From NCBI GenBank assembly GCA_934643185.1, contig CAKUBN010000020.1, positions 1 through 35,300 on the forward strand: DNA of 35,300 bases. The letters run 5' to 3'. Position 1 is the stretch's first letter; every line of letters starts with the position of its first letter. Source of the DNA: an uncultured Eubacteriales bacterium. Its GTDB lineage: Bacteria > Bacillota > Clostridia > Oscillospirales > Acutalibacteraceae. The notes beneath the pieces were generated by a model, which was not told the origin of the DNA, did not search any database, and saw only the letters and a list, made by a program, of their open reading frames with translations. Shown here in pieces: positions 22,086-30,276 of the stretch. A program made the position numbers and the translations under genes.

Positions 22086-23462
22086 ATGGCGTTTGAAGGT
22101 CTTGCCGATAAGCTCGGCAACGCGTTTAAAAAGTTAAAAAACAAAGGCAAGCTGACGGAAAGCGACGTTAAGGAGGCCATGCGCGAGGTGCGTTTGGCGC
22201 TTCTCGAAGCCGACGTCAACTACAAGGTCGCAAAGGACTTTACCGCGCGCATTACGGAACGCGCCGTGGGCGAGGACGTTATGGAAAGCCTCACCCCCGC
22301 GCAGATGGTCGTCAAGATCGTCAACGAAGAGCTGACGGCTTTGATGGGCGGCAGCGAAGAGCGGCTGAAAATGCCCGCGCACCCGCCGGCTGTCATCATG
22401 ATGTGCGGCTTGCAGGGCGCCGGTAAAACGACGCACAGCGCAAAGCTTGCGAAAATGCTGAAAAGCCGCGGCAGCCGTCCGTTGCTCGTTGCAGGCGATA
22501 TTTACCGCCCGGCGGCAATCAAGCAGTTACAGGTCGTGGGCGCACAGGCCGGCGTACCCGTCTTTGAGATGGGCACCGAAGACCCGGTGAAGATCGCGCA
22601 GGCGGCTGTTCGCCACGCGCGCGACTACGGCAACGATTACGTCATCATCGATACCGCAGGCCGTCTGCAGATCGATGAAGCGCTCATGAATGAGCTGAAA
22701 AATATAAAAGAAGCGGTGAACCCCACGGACATTCTGCTCGTGGTGGACGCCATGACCGGCCAGGAGGCCGTGAACGTCGCAAAGTCGTTTGATGATCTGC
22801 TCGACATCACGGGCGTGATTTTAACAAAGCTCGACGGCGATACCCGCGGCGGTGCGGCGCTTTCCGTTAAGGCCATCACCGGCAAGCCCATCAAGTTCGC
22901 CGGCACGGGCGAAAAGATTGACGACCTCGAGGTTTTCCACCCCGACCGTATGGCGAGCCGTATCCTCGGCATGGGCGACGTGCTGTCCCTCATCGAAGAC
23001 GCACAAGCGAAGATCGATGAAAAGTCCGCGGCGCGCACCGCAGAGCGCATGATGCAGAACAAGATGGACTTCAACGACCTCTTGGAGCAGTTCCGGCAGG
23101 TGAAGAAGATGGGTCCGTTAAAGGGCATCCTCTCGAAATTGCCCGGCATCAACAGCTCGAAGCTCGATGAAATGGACATTGACGACCGCATTATGGACCG
23201 CAACGCGGCGATCATCCTTTCCATGACCCCCGAAGAACGCGCAAAGCCGGAGCTTTTGCAGGCTTCCCGCAAGCGCCGCATCGCGGCAGGCTGCGGCATG
23301 AAGGTGGAAGACGTCAACCGTCTTTGCAACCAGCTCAAGCAGATGCAGAAGCTGATGAAGCAGTTCGGCGGCAAAAAGGGCAAGAAAATAATGGCGCGTA
23401 TGGGCGGCATGGGCGGTTTCGGCGGCCCGGATATGGGTGGCATGGGCGGCTTCCCAATGTAA
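22086..23462 (+). CDS. ffh: Signal recognition particle protein Ffh
   Basis: A 458-residue GTPase that binds 4.5S/SRP RNA and signal sequences and delivers ribosomes to FtsY. The N domain covers about 1-95. The G domain has GLQGAGKTT (108-116), DTAGR and TKLDGD. The M domain from about 300 holds the RNA-binding region RRIAAGCGMKVEDVNRL. The C-terminal tail from 433 on is a Gly/Met-rich repeat (GGMGG, PDMGGMGG). The length is normal. No ftsY or SRP RNA lies nearby. Confidence 0.97.
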   Translation: MAFEGLADKLGNAFKKLKNKGKLTESDVKEAMREVRLALLEADVNYKVAKDFTARITERAVGEDVMESLTPAQMVVKIVNEELTALMGGSEERLKMPAHPPAVIMMCGLQGAGKTTHSAKLAKMLKSRGSRPLLVAGDIYRPAAIKQLQVVGAQAGVPVFEMGTEDPVKIAQAAVRHARDYGNDYVIIDTAGRLQIDEALMNELKNIKEAVNPTDILLVVDAMTGQEAVNVAKSFDDLLDITGVILTKLDGDTRGGAALSVKAITGKPIKFAGTGEKIDDLEVFHPDRMASRILGMGDVLSLIEDAQAKIDEKSAARTAERMMQNKMDFNDLLEQFRQVKKMGPLKGILSKLPGINSSKLDEMDIDDRIMDRNAAIILSMTPEERAKPELLQASRKRRIAAGCGMKVEDVNRLCNQLKQMQKLMKQFGGKKGKKIMARMGGMGGFGGPDMGGMGGFPM

Positions 23463-23585
23463 ATGCGATAAAGAAACGAACTTCATTTGTTTCTGCCGCA
23501 AGACGTATATTTAAATTGTAAATATTGCCGACGAATCGTTGGTTAATAGATAAAACTTATTTTTTATAATATGGAGGAAATTACC

Positions 23586-23825
23586 ATGGTTAAGATCAGA
23601 CTTCGCAGAATGGGTGCTAAGAAGGCTCCTTTCTACCGCATCGTTGTTGCAGATTCCCGTTACCCGAGAGACGGCCGTTTCATTGAGGAAATCGGCTACT
23701 ACAACCCGATGGAAGAGCCGAGCGTTGTAAAGGTTGATCCGGAAAAGGCAAAGGCTTGGATGGAAAAGGGCGCACAGCCGACCGATACCGTTAAGACACT
23801 GTTCAAGAAGCACGGTGTTATCTGA
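23586..23825 (+). CDS. rpsP: 30S ribosomal protein S16
   Basis: A 79-residue ribosomal protein that binds 16S rRNA early in 30S assembly. The start MVKIRLRRMGAKKAPFYRIV and the middle VADSRYPRDGRFIEEIGYYN are typical. GGAGG lies just upstream of ATG 23586; a longer frame from 23571 overlaps that site. Codon use is that of a highly expressed gene. It lies between ffh and khpA, as in many Firmicutes. Confidence 0.97.
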   Translation: MVKIRLRRMGAKKAPFYRIVVADSRYPRDGRFIEEIGYYNPMEEPSVVKVDPEKAKAWMEKGAQPTDTVKTLFKKHGVI

Positions 23826-23860
23826 TTGCCCGTCTTCTCGTTTGAGAAAGGAACAATCTT

Positions 23861-24094
23861 ATGCAGGAATTACTGAAAATCATCGCGCAGGGCCTTGTTG
23901 AAAAGCCGGAAGAGGTTTCCGTTACACTCGATGAGCCCAAGGAAGACGGTTCCGTCGTCTATCATCTTCACGTTGCGGAAGAGGATATGGGTAGAGTAAT
24001 CGGCAAGCAGGGCCGCATTGCGAAAGCGATTCGCGTTGTTATGCGTGCCGCAGCAACACGCAGCAGCGAAAAGGTCGTTGTTGAGATCGATTGA
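23861..24094 (+). CDS. khpA: KH-domain RNA-binding protein KhpA (YlqC)
   Basis: A 77-residue single KH domain. The GxxG loop is GKQG (48-51) within MGRVIGKQGRIAKAIRVVMR. KhpA pairs with KhpB/Jag in several Firmicutes and binds many transcripts linked to cell elongation. Its place between rpsP and rimM is conserved. A terminator hairpin follows 9 bases after the stop. Confidence 0.93.
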   Translation: MQELLKIIAQGLVEKPEEVSVTLDEPKEDGSVVYHLHVAEEDMGRVIGKQGRIAKAIRVVMRAAATRSSEKVVVEID

Positions 24095-24103
24095 TCGAAA
24101 GAG

Positions 24104-24131
24104 GGACGCACGGGCTTCGTGCGTCCTTTTT
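24104..24131 (+). terminator. Intra-operon terminator between khpA and rimM
   Basis: GGACGCACG (24104-24112) and CGTGCGTCC (24118-24126) form a perfect 9-bp stem, then TTTTT. It should lower rimM-trmD transcription relative to rpsP. No new promoter is evident before rimM. Confidence 0.75.
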
Positions 24132-24180
24132 ATATTAAAAGAGAGGAAGGCTTTCGCTGCGGCAGAGCCGAGGAAAACAC

Positions 24181-24732
24181 ATGAAAAAACAATTTCTGGA
24201 AGCGGGAAGGATCGTGGGTACGCACGGCGTACGCGGCGAAATGCGCGTGGAACCGTGGTGCGATTCCGCCGATTTTCTGAAAAAAGTGAAGACCCTGTAT
24301 TTTGACGGCGGCAAAACGGATGCCGGGCTCCTATCTTCCCGCGTACACAAAAGCCTTTTGCTAGTGCGCTTAAAGGGCGTGGAAAGCGCCACACAGGCCG
24401 ACCTGTACAGGGGCAAAATTCTATATCTTGACCGAAACGATGTGCGCCTGCCGAAAAACCGCTACTTCGTGGAAGATCTCATCGGCCTTCATGTCATCGA
24501 TGACGCAACGGGCGCGGAATACGGCACGGTGCAGGACGTTTTCGAGACCGGTGCGAACAACGTGTACCGCATTGTAAACGGCACGGGCGAGGAATTTCTG
24601 TTCCCCGCCGTGGACGCCATGATCGCGAAGACAGACATTGAAAGCGGCAAGCTGTTCGTAAAGCCCATTCCGGGTATTTTCGGCGACGGCGCAGAGACCG
24701 TGAACGCCGGGGAGGCAGCGGATGCGGATTGA
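24181..24732 (+). CDS. rimM: Ribosome maturation factor RimM
   Basis: A 183-residue factor that binds the 30S head near S19 during late 16S processing. The N-terminal beta-barrel opens with AGRIVGTHGVRGEMRVEPW; the C-terminal PRC-barrel includes YFVEDLIGLHVIDDATGAEYG. GAGG precedes ATG 24181. Its 3' end overlaps trmD by 11 bases, so the two are translationally coupled. Confidence 0.95.
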   Translation: MKKQFLEAGRIVGTHGVRGEMRVEPWCDSADFLKKVKTLYFDGGKTDAGLLSSRVHKSLLLVRLKGVESATQADLYRGKILYLDRNDVRLPKNRYFVEDLIGLHVIDDATGAEYGTVQDVFETGANNVYRIVNGTGEEFLFPAVDAMIAKTDIESGKLFVKPIPGIFGDGAETVNAGEAADAD

Positions 24733-25444
24733 TATTGTGACGCTGTTCCCCGAAATGTGCGAGAACATTTTAAACGAGAGCATCATCGGCCGTGCGCGCG
24801 CCCGCGGGTACTTGCAGGTGTGCTGCCACCAGCTGCGCGACCACGGCGAGGGCGTGCACAAGCGCGTGGATGACTGCACGTTCGGCGGCGGCAAGGGCAT
24901 GCTTTTGATGGCGCAGCCCATCTCTGCGGCGTTTGACGAGATCATCGAACAAACCGCCGTGCGCCCGCATATTGTGTATATGTCCCCCCGCGGACGGGTT
25001 TTAGACCAGGAAAAAGTGAAGGAGCTCGCCAAAAACGAGAATATCATCGTGCTTTGCGGGCATTATGAGGGTGTGGATGAGCGCGTTTTGGAGGAATACG
25101 ACGTGGAGGAGATCTCCATCGGCGATTTTGTCCTGACGGGCGGCGAGCTGCCCGCCGTGATCCTCACCGACGCCGTGGCGCGCATGCTACCCGGCGTGCT
25201 TTCCGAAGACGTGTGCTTTGAGGAAGAAAGCCACTACGACGGGCTTTTGGAATATCCGCAATACACCCGCCCCTCCGTTTGGCGTGGTAGAGAGGTGCCG
25301 CAGGTGCTTTTAAACGGCCACCACGAAAACATTAAAAAGTGGCGGCGCGAGCAATCCTTGCGCGTCACGCAGAAGGCCCGCCCGGACCTCTTTGAAAAAG
25401 CCGAGCTGACCGAGGAAGAAAAGCGCGCTTTCGGCAGAAAATAA
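24722..25444 (+). CDS. trmD: tRNA (guanine-N1-)-methyltransferase TrmD
   Basis: A 240-residue SPOUT methyltransferase that makes m1G37 and so prevents +1 frameshifting. Trefoil-knot motifs are present: FGGGKGMLLMAQPI, YMSPRGR, LCGHYEGVDERV and SIGDFVLTGGELPA. D in RVLEEYDVEEISIGD and the C-terminal HHENIKKWRR match the family. The usual next gene of this operon, rplS, is absent; HPr follows instead under its own promoter. Confidence 0.96.
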   Translation: MRIDIVTLFPEMCENILNESIIGRARARGYLQVCCHQLRDHGEGVHKRVDDCTFGGGKGMLLMAQPISAAFDEIIEQTAVRPHIVYMSPRGRVLDQEKVKELAKNENIIVLCGHYEGVDERVLEEYDVEEISIGDFVLTGGELPAVILTDAVARMLPGVLSEDVCFEEESHYDGLLEYPQYTRPSVWRGREVPQVLLNGHHENIKKWRREQSLRVTQKARPDLFEKAELTEEEKRAFGRK

Positions 25445-25582
25445 GCGGATTTTAGGAACGTTTAACCCTCTGTGGCGAACTGATTTTACGAAATGTTTTC
25501 AACAAGCAGAGCAAAATGCACAAACACGGATAGTTCCATAGCGATATGCCACGGGCATATATCCAAAAATGGGGTACCCCGC

Positions 25583-25610
25583 TTGACGGGGGGACAAATT
25601 ATGCTATAAT
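25583..25610 (+). promoter_or_regulatory. Promoter of the HPr gene
   Basis: TTGACG (25583-25588), a 16-nt spacer, and TATAAT (25605-25610), preceded by TGC, an extended -10. Upstream, GGGGTACCCC (25571-25580) is palindromic. In the leader, GTAATGCATTAC (25664-25675) is a 12-bp palindrome. Confidence 0.8.
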
Positions 25611-25695
25611 AACTTATATTGAAGCATTTTGAGCTTTAGGATCATGTTTGACATTTAGAGTATGTAATGCATTACTTACAGGAGAGTGAATCGCA

Positions 25696-25962
25696 ATGTG
25701 TGTTAAGAAGGACGTTTTGGTTCAGAATCAGGTTGGTCTCCACGCAAGACCGGCAACTTTCTTCATCCAGAAGGCAAACGAGTTCAAGTCTTCCATCTGG
25801 GTCGAGAAGGATGAGCGCCGCGTAAACGCAAAGAGCCTGCTGGGCGTTCTGTCCCTGGGTATCGTCGGCGGTACGTCGATCGACATCATCGCTGATGGTT
25901 CCGACGAGCAGGAAGCTGTTGACAGCCTCGTGGCTCTTGTTGAATCCGGCTTCGCCGAATAA
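25696..25962 (+). CDS. ptsH: HPr family phosphocarrier protein
   Basis: An 88-residue cytosolic phosphocarrier of the sugar phosphotransferase system. The phosphorylatable H16 lies in VGLHARPATFF. The regulatory serine is S47 in NAKSLLGVLSLGI, the HPr kinase site that allows HPr-Ser-P to act as CcpA co-factor. Having both residues argues for a true HPr and against Crh. ptsI is not adjacent, so the gene is alone with its own promoter and terminator. Codon use indicates high expression. Confidence 0.9.
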   Translation: MCVKKDVLVQNQVGLHARPATFFIQKANEFKSSIWVEKDERRVNAKSLLGVLSLGIVGGTSIDIIADGSDEQEAVDSLVALVESGFAE

Positions 25963-25981
25963 TTTCAGCTTGTCAAAACGG

Positions 25982-26018
25982 CGCCTATCGGAGCATTTCC
26001 GGTAGGCGTTTCTTCTTT
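25982..26018 (+). terminator. Terminator after the HPr gene
   Basis: CGCCTATCGG (25982-25991) pairs with CCGGTAGGCG (25999-26008) with one wobble, followed by TTTCTTCTTT. Confidence 0.75.
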
Positions 26019-26041
26019 CCTTAACGTATTCGGAGGTGCGC

Positions 26042-27907
26042 ATGGTACAGCTTACGGAAGAAAAAATGGCACATATCAAGGAGCTGCGCAAAAAGGCGAT
26101 GAAGCTGCCGCTTCACCCGGGCGTGTACATCATGCACAGCCGCGATGATACCATCATCTACATCGGCAAGGCGAAGGCGCTCAAAAACCGCGTCAGCCAG
26201 TATTTCGGCTCGGATAAAAACCACAATGAAAAAGTGCGCCGCATGGTCTCGAACGTCGAGTATTTTGAGTATATCTTAACGGACAGCGAGTTTGAAGCGC
26301 TCATTTTGGAAAGCAGTTTAATCAAGCAGCACCAGCCAAAGTATAACATTCTCCTAAAGGACGATAAGGGGTACAGTTATATCAAGGTGACAGCGGGCGA
26401 TTGGCCGCGCATTTCAGAGACAAAGCAGGTTTTGGACGACGGCGCAAAGTACATTGGCCCGTACCTTTCCGCGTGGACGATCAAGGACACCGTGGAGGAA
26501 GCGCGCAAAATTTTCCGTCTGCCGTCCTGCACGCGCAAATTCCCGCAGGAGATCGGCCGCGGCCGCCCGTGCCTTAACTACTACATCAAGCAGTGCTGCG
26601 CCCCGTGCCGCGGGCACGTGAGCCAAAAGGAATACAACGAAGCCGTGCAGGAGGCGCTCGATTTCATCCGCGGCGGCACAAGCGATTCTGTGCGCACGCT
26701 GACGGAAAAGATGAACGAGGCAGCGGAAAATCTCGATTTTGAGCTCGCCGCGCGCATCCGCGACCGTATTACGGCCATCAATAAATTAAAAGAGCGCCAA
26801 AAGGTCGTCGCCAGCCGCGTGCCGGAGCAGGACGTGATGGCGCTGGTGCTCGGCGGCGAAAAGGTGAGCATTCAGGTGTTCCGCTTTGCAGGCGGCAGAC
26901 TGTACGACCGCGAATCGTTCCTGTTAAACGCCGACGACGAGCCGGAGCAGATCCGCAGCGAGTTTGTCATGCAATATTACGCCATGCGCGATAAGATCCC
27001 GCCCGTCATCACGATGGACGGCCCCGTCAACGACGACGGCGTCATTGAAGAATGGCTGACGAAAAAGGCGGAGCGCCGCGTGAAATTCTACATTCCGCAA
27101 AAGGGTGAGCAAAAGCAGCTTGTGGAAATGTGCCGCACGAACGCCGCAGAAGCGCTTGCGCAGGCTATGGGCCGCGCCACGGGCAGAGAGACCTCCGCGC
27201 TCGATGAGCTGCGCCAGCTTTTGAATCTGCCCAAAACGCCGGAATATATCGAATCCTACGATATTTCAAACCTTGCGGGCGGCGAAAACGTCGCGGGCAT
27301 GGTCGTGTTTGAAAACGGCCGCCCCTTAAAAAGCGCGTACCGCAAGTTTAAGATCAAAACGGTTGTCGGGCAGGACGACTACGGCAGCATGCGCGAGGTC
27401 ATCCGCCGTCGTTTTGAGGAATACCGCACCGCCGAAAAGCCCGAGGGCTTCGGCAGACTGCCGGATCTCATTCTGCTGGACGGCGGCAAGGGGCACGTGG
27501 GCGCCATCCGCCCGCTCCTGCGCGAAATGGGCATCGACGTGCCAGTGTACGGCATGGTGAAGGACGATAAGCACCGCACGCGCGCCATTACGGAGGACGG
27601 CGGAGAGATCGCCATTCAGTCCACCCGCGCGGTGTTCACCTTGGTGTCGAGTATTCAGGACGAAGTGCATCGCTTTGCCATCGGCTACCACCGCCAGCAG
27701 CGCAAAAAGGCGACCATTTCCACCACGCTCACGTCTATTCCGGGCATCGGCGAAACGCGTGCCAAAGCGCTGATGAAGCACTTTACGACCATCCGCGCCA
27801 TCAGCGAAGCGACGGAGGAAATGCTGGAGGAAACGCCCGGCATGAACGCCCCCGCTGCCCGCGCTGTCTACCGGTATTTCCACAGCGAAGAAAACGATGG
27901 GGAATAA
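26042..27907 (+). CDS. uvrC: Excinuclease ABC subunit C
   Basis: A 621-residue endonuclease that makes both incisions in nucleotide excision repair with UvrAB. The GIY-YIG domain is at 25-105 (GVYIMHSRDDTIIYIGKAKAL). A Cys cluster (PSCTRKF, CLNYYIKQCCAPCRG) follows, then the UVR motif (ENLDFELAARIRDRI), the RNase H-like nuclease domain (ESYDISNLAGGENVAGMV, DLILLDGGKGH) and a helix-hairpin-helix near the end (SIPGIGETRAKALMKHF). CGGAGG is 5 nt before ATG 26042; a GTG at 26036 is inside that site. uvrA and uvrB are not adjacent. Confidence 0.96.
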   Translation: MVQLTEEKMAHIKELRKKAMKLPLHPGVYIMHSRDDTIIYIGKAKALKNRVSQYFGSDKNHNEKVRRMVSNVEYFEYILTDSEFEALILESSLIKQHQPKYNILLKDDKGYSYIKVTAGDWPRISETKQVLDDGAKYIGPYLSAWTIKDTVEEARKIFRLPSCTRKFPQEIGRGRPCLNYYIKQCCAPCRGHVSQKEYNEAVQEALDFIRGGTSDSVRTLTEKMNEAAENLDFELAARIRDRITAINKLKERQKVVASRVPEQDVMALVLGGEKVSIQVFRFAGGRLYDRESFLLNADDEPEQIRSEFVMQYYAMRDKIPPVITMDGPVNDDGVIEEWLTKKAERRVKFYIPQKGEQKQLVEMCRTNAAEALAQAMGRATGRETSALDELRQLLNLPKTPEYIESYDISNLAGGENVAGMVVFENGRPLKSAYRKFKIKTVVGQDDYGSMREVIRRRFEEYRTAEKPEGFGRLPDLILLDGGKGHVGAIRPLLREMGIDVPVYGMVKDDKHRTRAITEDGGEIAIQSTRAVFTLVSSIQDEVHRFAIGYHRQQRKKATISTTLTSIPGIGETRAKALMKHFTTIRAISEATEEMLEETPGMNAPAARAVYRYFHSEENDGE

Positions 27908-27960
27908 CGTTGTCCCCGCGTATTTTTCGACGTTTCTCTGCAAAAACTGTGCAAAAATGG

Positions 27961-27989
27961 TTGACAGAATTCTATTCAAATGAGATAAT
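27961..27989 (+). promoter_or_regulatory. Sigma-A promoter of rsmD-coaD
   Basis: TTGACA (27961-27966), a 17-nt spacer, and GATAAT (27984-27989). The leader is about 60 nt. Confidence 0.8.
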
Positions 27990-28056
27990 AACTTGAAGTG
28001 TGTCCGAATGTATTTTTCGGCCGCAGCTTCACAAAGAGTGAAAGGAGTGTTCGGCT

Positions 28057-28602
28057 GTGCGTATCATAACTGGTTCCCGCCGAGGCAGAAAATTAAAGAC
28101 CCTCCCGGGCGATGCCGTGCGTCCCACGCCGGACCGTGTAAAAGAGGCGCTTTTCAACATTTTGCAGTTTGATCTGGAGGGCCGCGTATTTCTCGACCTG
28201 TTTGCGGGCTCCGGCCAGATCGGCCTGGAGGCGCTCAGCCGCGGTGCAAAGCGCGCCGTGTTTGTAGACAGCGCCAAGGCTTCCTGCGGCATCGTGCTGG
28301 ACAATATCCACACCACAGGGTTTGAAAACGAGGCGCAGGTGATGAACGCAGAGTACGCTTCGTATCTGCTGCGCTGCACCGAGACGTTCGACATCGCATT
28401 TCTCGACCCGCCGTACCGCACGGGCACGCTCGAAAAAGCGCTCCTTGCGGTCACGCCGCACATGAACCGCGGCGGCATCGTGATCTGTGAGCACCCCACG
28501 GACGAGGAGCTGCCGGAGACGGCCGGCGAATTCGTGCGCGTGCGCGACTACCGTTACGGAAAAATCTTGCTGACCGCGTATCGCCATCAAAGCATGGTGT
28601 AA
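28057..28602 (+). CDS. rsmD: 16S rRNA (guanine966-N2)-methyltransferase RsmD
   Basis: A 181-residue SAM-dependent methyltransferase modifying 16S rRNA. RVFLDLFAGSGQIGLEALSRG holds the SAM-binding FAGSG (49-53), and DPPY (117-120) is the N-methyltransferase catalytic motif. The start is GTG 28057 after AAAGGAG. The pairing with coaD 21 bases downstream is the usual Firmicute arrangement. Confidence 0.94.
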   Translation: MRIITGSRRGRKLKTLPGDAVRPTPDRVKEALFNILQFDLEGRVFLDLFAGSGQIGLEALSRGAKRAVFVDSAKASCGIVLDNIHTTGFENEAQVMNAEYASYLLRCTETFDIAFLDPPYRTGTLEKALLAVTPHMNRGGIVICEHPTDEELPETAGEFVRVRDYRYGKILLTAYRHQSMV

Positions 28603-28623
28603 GCGCAAAAAGGCGGTATATCA

Positions 28624-29115
28624 ATGAGAATAGGGATCTACCCGGGCAGCTTTGACCCGGTCACGCTCGGACATCTGGATATCATCAAGCGCGCATGCAA
28701 AATGTTTGATAAGGTCATTGTTGCGGTGCCGGTGAACCCGGACAAGCGCGCGAGCTTCACGGTGGAGGAGCGCATGGAAATGCTGCGCGCCGTCACCGCC
28801 GATATGGAAAATGTAGAGGTAGACTGTGTGCGCGGCCTTTTGGCGGACTATGTGAACGAAAAGCATGCCGCCGCCAGCATCCGCGGCCTTCGCGCACTTT
28901 CCGATTTTGAATATGAATTTCAGATGGCACTCACAAATAAAAAGCTGAACCCGGAGTTTGAAACGGTGTTTCTGCCGACGAGCATTGAGCACATGTTCTT
29001 AAGCTCCAGCATGGTCAAGCAGATCGCGGGCTTTGGCGGGGACATCTCCCACTTTGTGCCCGAGTGCCTTTTAGAGAAAATAAATCAGAGACTTTGCCGC
29101 ACGGCACAGGAATAA
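28624..29115 (+). CDS. coaD: Phosphopantetheine adenylyltransferase CoaD
   Basis: A 163-residue enzyme joining 4'-phosphopantetheine to AMP, the fourth step of CoA synthesis. The nucleotidyltransferase motif is YPGSFDPVTLGH with TLGH at 14-17. IRGLRALSDFEYEFQMA and the ISSTMVK-like LSSSMVKQ are diagnostic. The length is normal. It lies between rsmD and the coiled-coil gene. Confidence 0.96.
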   Translation: MRIGIYPGSFDPVTLGHLDIIKRACKMFDKVIVAVPVNPDKRASFTVEERMEMLRAVTADMENVEVDCVRGLLADYVNEKHAAASIRGLRALSDFEYEFQMALTNKKLNPEFETVFLPTSIEHMFLSSSMVKQIAGFGGDISHFVPECLLEKINQRLCRTAQE

Positions 29116-29148
29116 AGCGGCTGAAAATACGAAAGGAATGGATTTTTT

Positions 29149-29622
29149 ATGAGCAACACGCAGGCAACCGTAGAAGATTTGATCGATGAATTGACCGACG
29201 TACTGGAGAAAGGCTGGCACCTTCCCTTTGCAGGCGGCAAATCGTTTATAGATACCGAAGACGCAAAGCAGATCTTAGATGAGATCCGCGAGGCGATCCC
29301 GTCCGAAGTGCGCAAGGCGAAGGCTATTGTCGCAGACCGCGCGCAGATCATCAGCGAGGCACAGCGCGAGGCCGAGACCATCGTGCGCGTCGCAGAGGAG
29401 AAAGCAAAGGCCCTTGTCAACCAGGAAGAGATCGTACGCCAGGCACAGGCGAAGGCAAACGACATCATGGCACAGACGCAGGAGAAGTTCCGCAGCATGC
29501 AGAAGGCTTCCAACGACTACGTGGAAGACCTGCTCCGCCGCACGGACGACGCCATGAGCGCAAACCTTGCAGAGCTGAGAAAGACCCGCCAGTCCATCCA
29601 CGGCACAAGCGCACAGCAGTAA
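29149..29622 (+). CDS. Conserved coiled-coil protein downstream of coaD
   Basis: A 157-residue cytoplasmic protein of unknown function. After VEDLIDELTDVLEKGWHLPF and GGKSFIDTEDAKQILDEIRE it becomes a long Ala/Glu/Gln/Arg-rich helix, a coiled coil over about residues 50-140, with weak likeness to ATP synthase subunit b and DivIVA-type proteins. No membrane segment is seen. It is 33 bases after coaD and ends with its own terminator, so it closes the rsmD-coaD operon. Proteins like it occur at the same place in other Clostridia, from general knowledge; a cell-shape or septum role would be a guess. Confidence 0.75.
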   Translation: MSNTQATVEDLIDELTDVLEKGWHLPFAGGKSFIDTEDAKQILDEIREAIPSEVRKAKAIVADRAQIISEAQREAETIVRVAEEKAKALVNQEEIVRQAQAKANDIMAQTQEKFRSMQKASNDYVEDLLRRTDDAMSANLAELRKTRQSIHGTSAQQ

Positions 29623-29647
29623 TTTAAGAGTTTTAAACGGCAGTTCG

Positions 29648-29673
29648 CGGCAGCTGGGCGAGCTGCCGTTTTT
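29648..29673 (+). terminator. Terminator of the rsmD-coaD operon
   Basis: CGGCAGCT (29648-29655) pairs with AGCTGCCG (29661-29668) around GGGCG, then TTTTT. Confidence 0.85.
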
Positions 29674-29715
29674 GTTAAAATGAGCGAACGGAAACGGCAG
29701 CTTAAAGTCTTTCGT

Positions 29716-29861
29716 CAAGTTTTCTTCGAGAAAACTTGTAGATTCTTAGGGTAGCGCTCTAAGTCGCCATTCGCAATGGCGAAATCCTTTTGCCTATCCA
29801 AAAACTAAGAAGGTAACCCAGTTGCATGGGTTCCCTGAAAGGGCGGCAGCACCGCCCTTTC
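29716..29861. repeat. Mosaic hairpin array
   Basis: Stems: CAAGTTTTCT/AGAAAACTTG (about 29716-29738), TCGCCATT/AATGGCGA (29764-29782), AACCCA/TGGGTT (about 29815-29832) and AAGGGCGG/CCGCCCTT (about 29838-29860). Modules and order match 14271-14408. The following stretch 29862-30086 is A+T rich and non-coding; I see nothing else in it. Confidence 0.7.
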
Positions 29862-30086
29862 TATAAATGACCTACGTTTTCCACAAAAAGCGTGTAAACG
29901 GAGCCGCTTCCGAAAACCGGGAATGTGAACAAACTGCAAAAGTTTTTTTGCATGAGAATGCACAGAATTTTCAACATAGTGCTATTTTGCCAAAAATCGG
30001 AAAATATACGAACAAAACCCAAGAAAAATATCGGAAATCCGCGCTTTTTCATCGAACATGGTAAACATAAATTTTTTTGCCGCGGG

Positions 30087-30115
30087 TTGATTTTCTATGT
30101 GGGATAAGGTATAAT
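30087..30115 (+). promoter_or_regulatory. Sigma-A promoter of the division/cell-wall cluster
   Basis: TTGATT (30087-30092), a 17-nt spacer, and a perfect TATAAT (30110-30115). The leader of about 150 nt includes CCCCTGCGG/CCGCATGGG (about 30135-30156). No mraZ gene lies between promoter and rsmH. Confidence 0.85.
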
Positions 30116-30228
30116 GGACGTGCAAGCAGCGAAACCCCTGCGGAAAACCGCATGGGCTTTGGATTTTCATTGCCTTTTCGCCCCGCTTGGCGCTCATCAG
30201 CCCGGCTTTTTTCGGGTAAAGTTCAATG

Positions 30229-30276
30229 AGGAGTGTCTGCCGGAACGCATCCGTTCCGCCGGACAAATATATCATG
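30229..30276 (+). promoter_or_regulatory. Split ribosome-binding site of rsmH joined by a hairpin
   Basis: AGGAG (30229-30233) is 40 nt from ATG 30274, too far for normal initiation. Between them 30235-30247 pairs with 30252-30264 (13 positions, one C-C mismatch, one G-T) around CATC. Folding removes 30 nt and leaves 10 nt between AGGAG and ATG. No other Shine-Dalgarno serves this start. Confidence 0.6.

Noticed and set aside
23548..23570. Separate promoter for rpsP (TTAATA, TATAAT at 23565)
   Set aside because: The -10 lies 15 bases before the start codon, so the transcript would begin in or after the Shine-Dalgarno. More likely an A+T-rich spacer.
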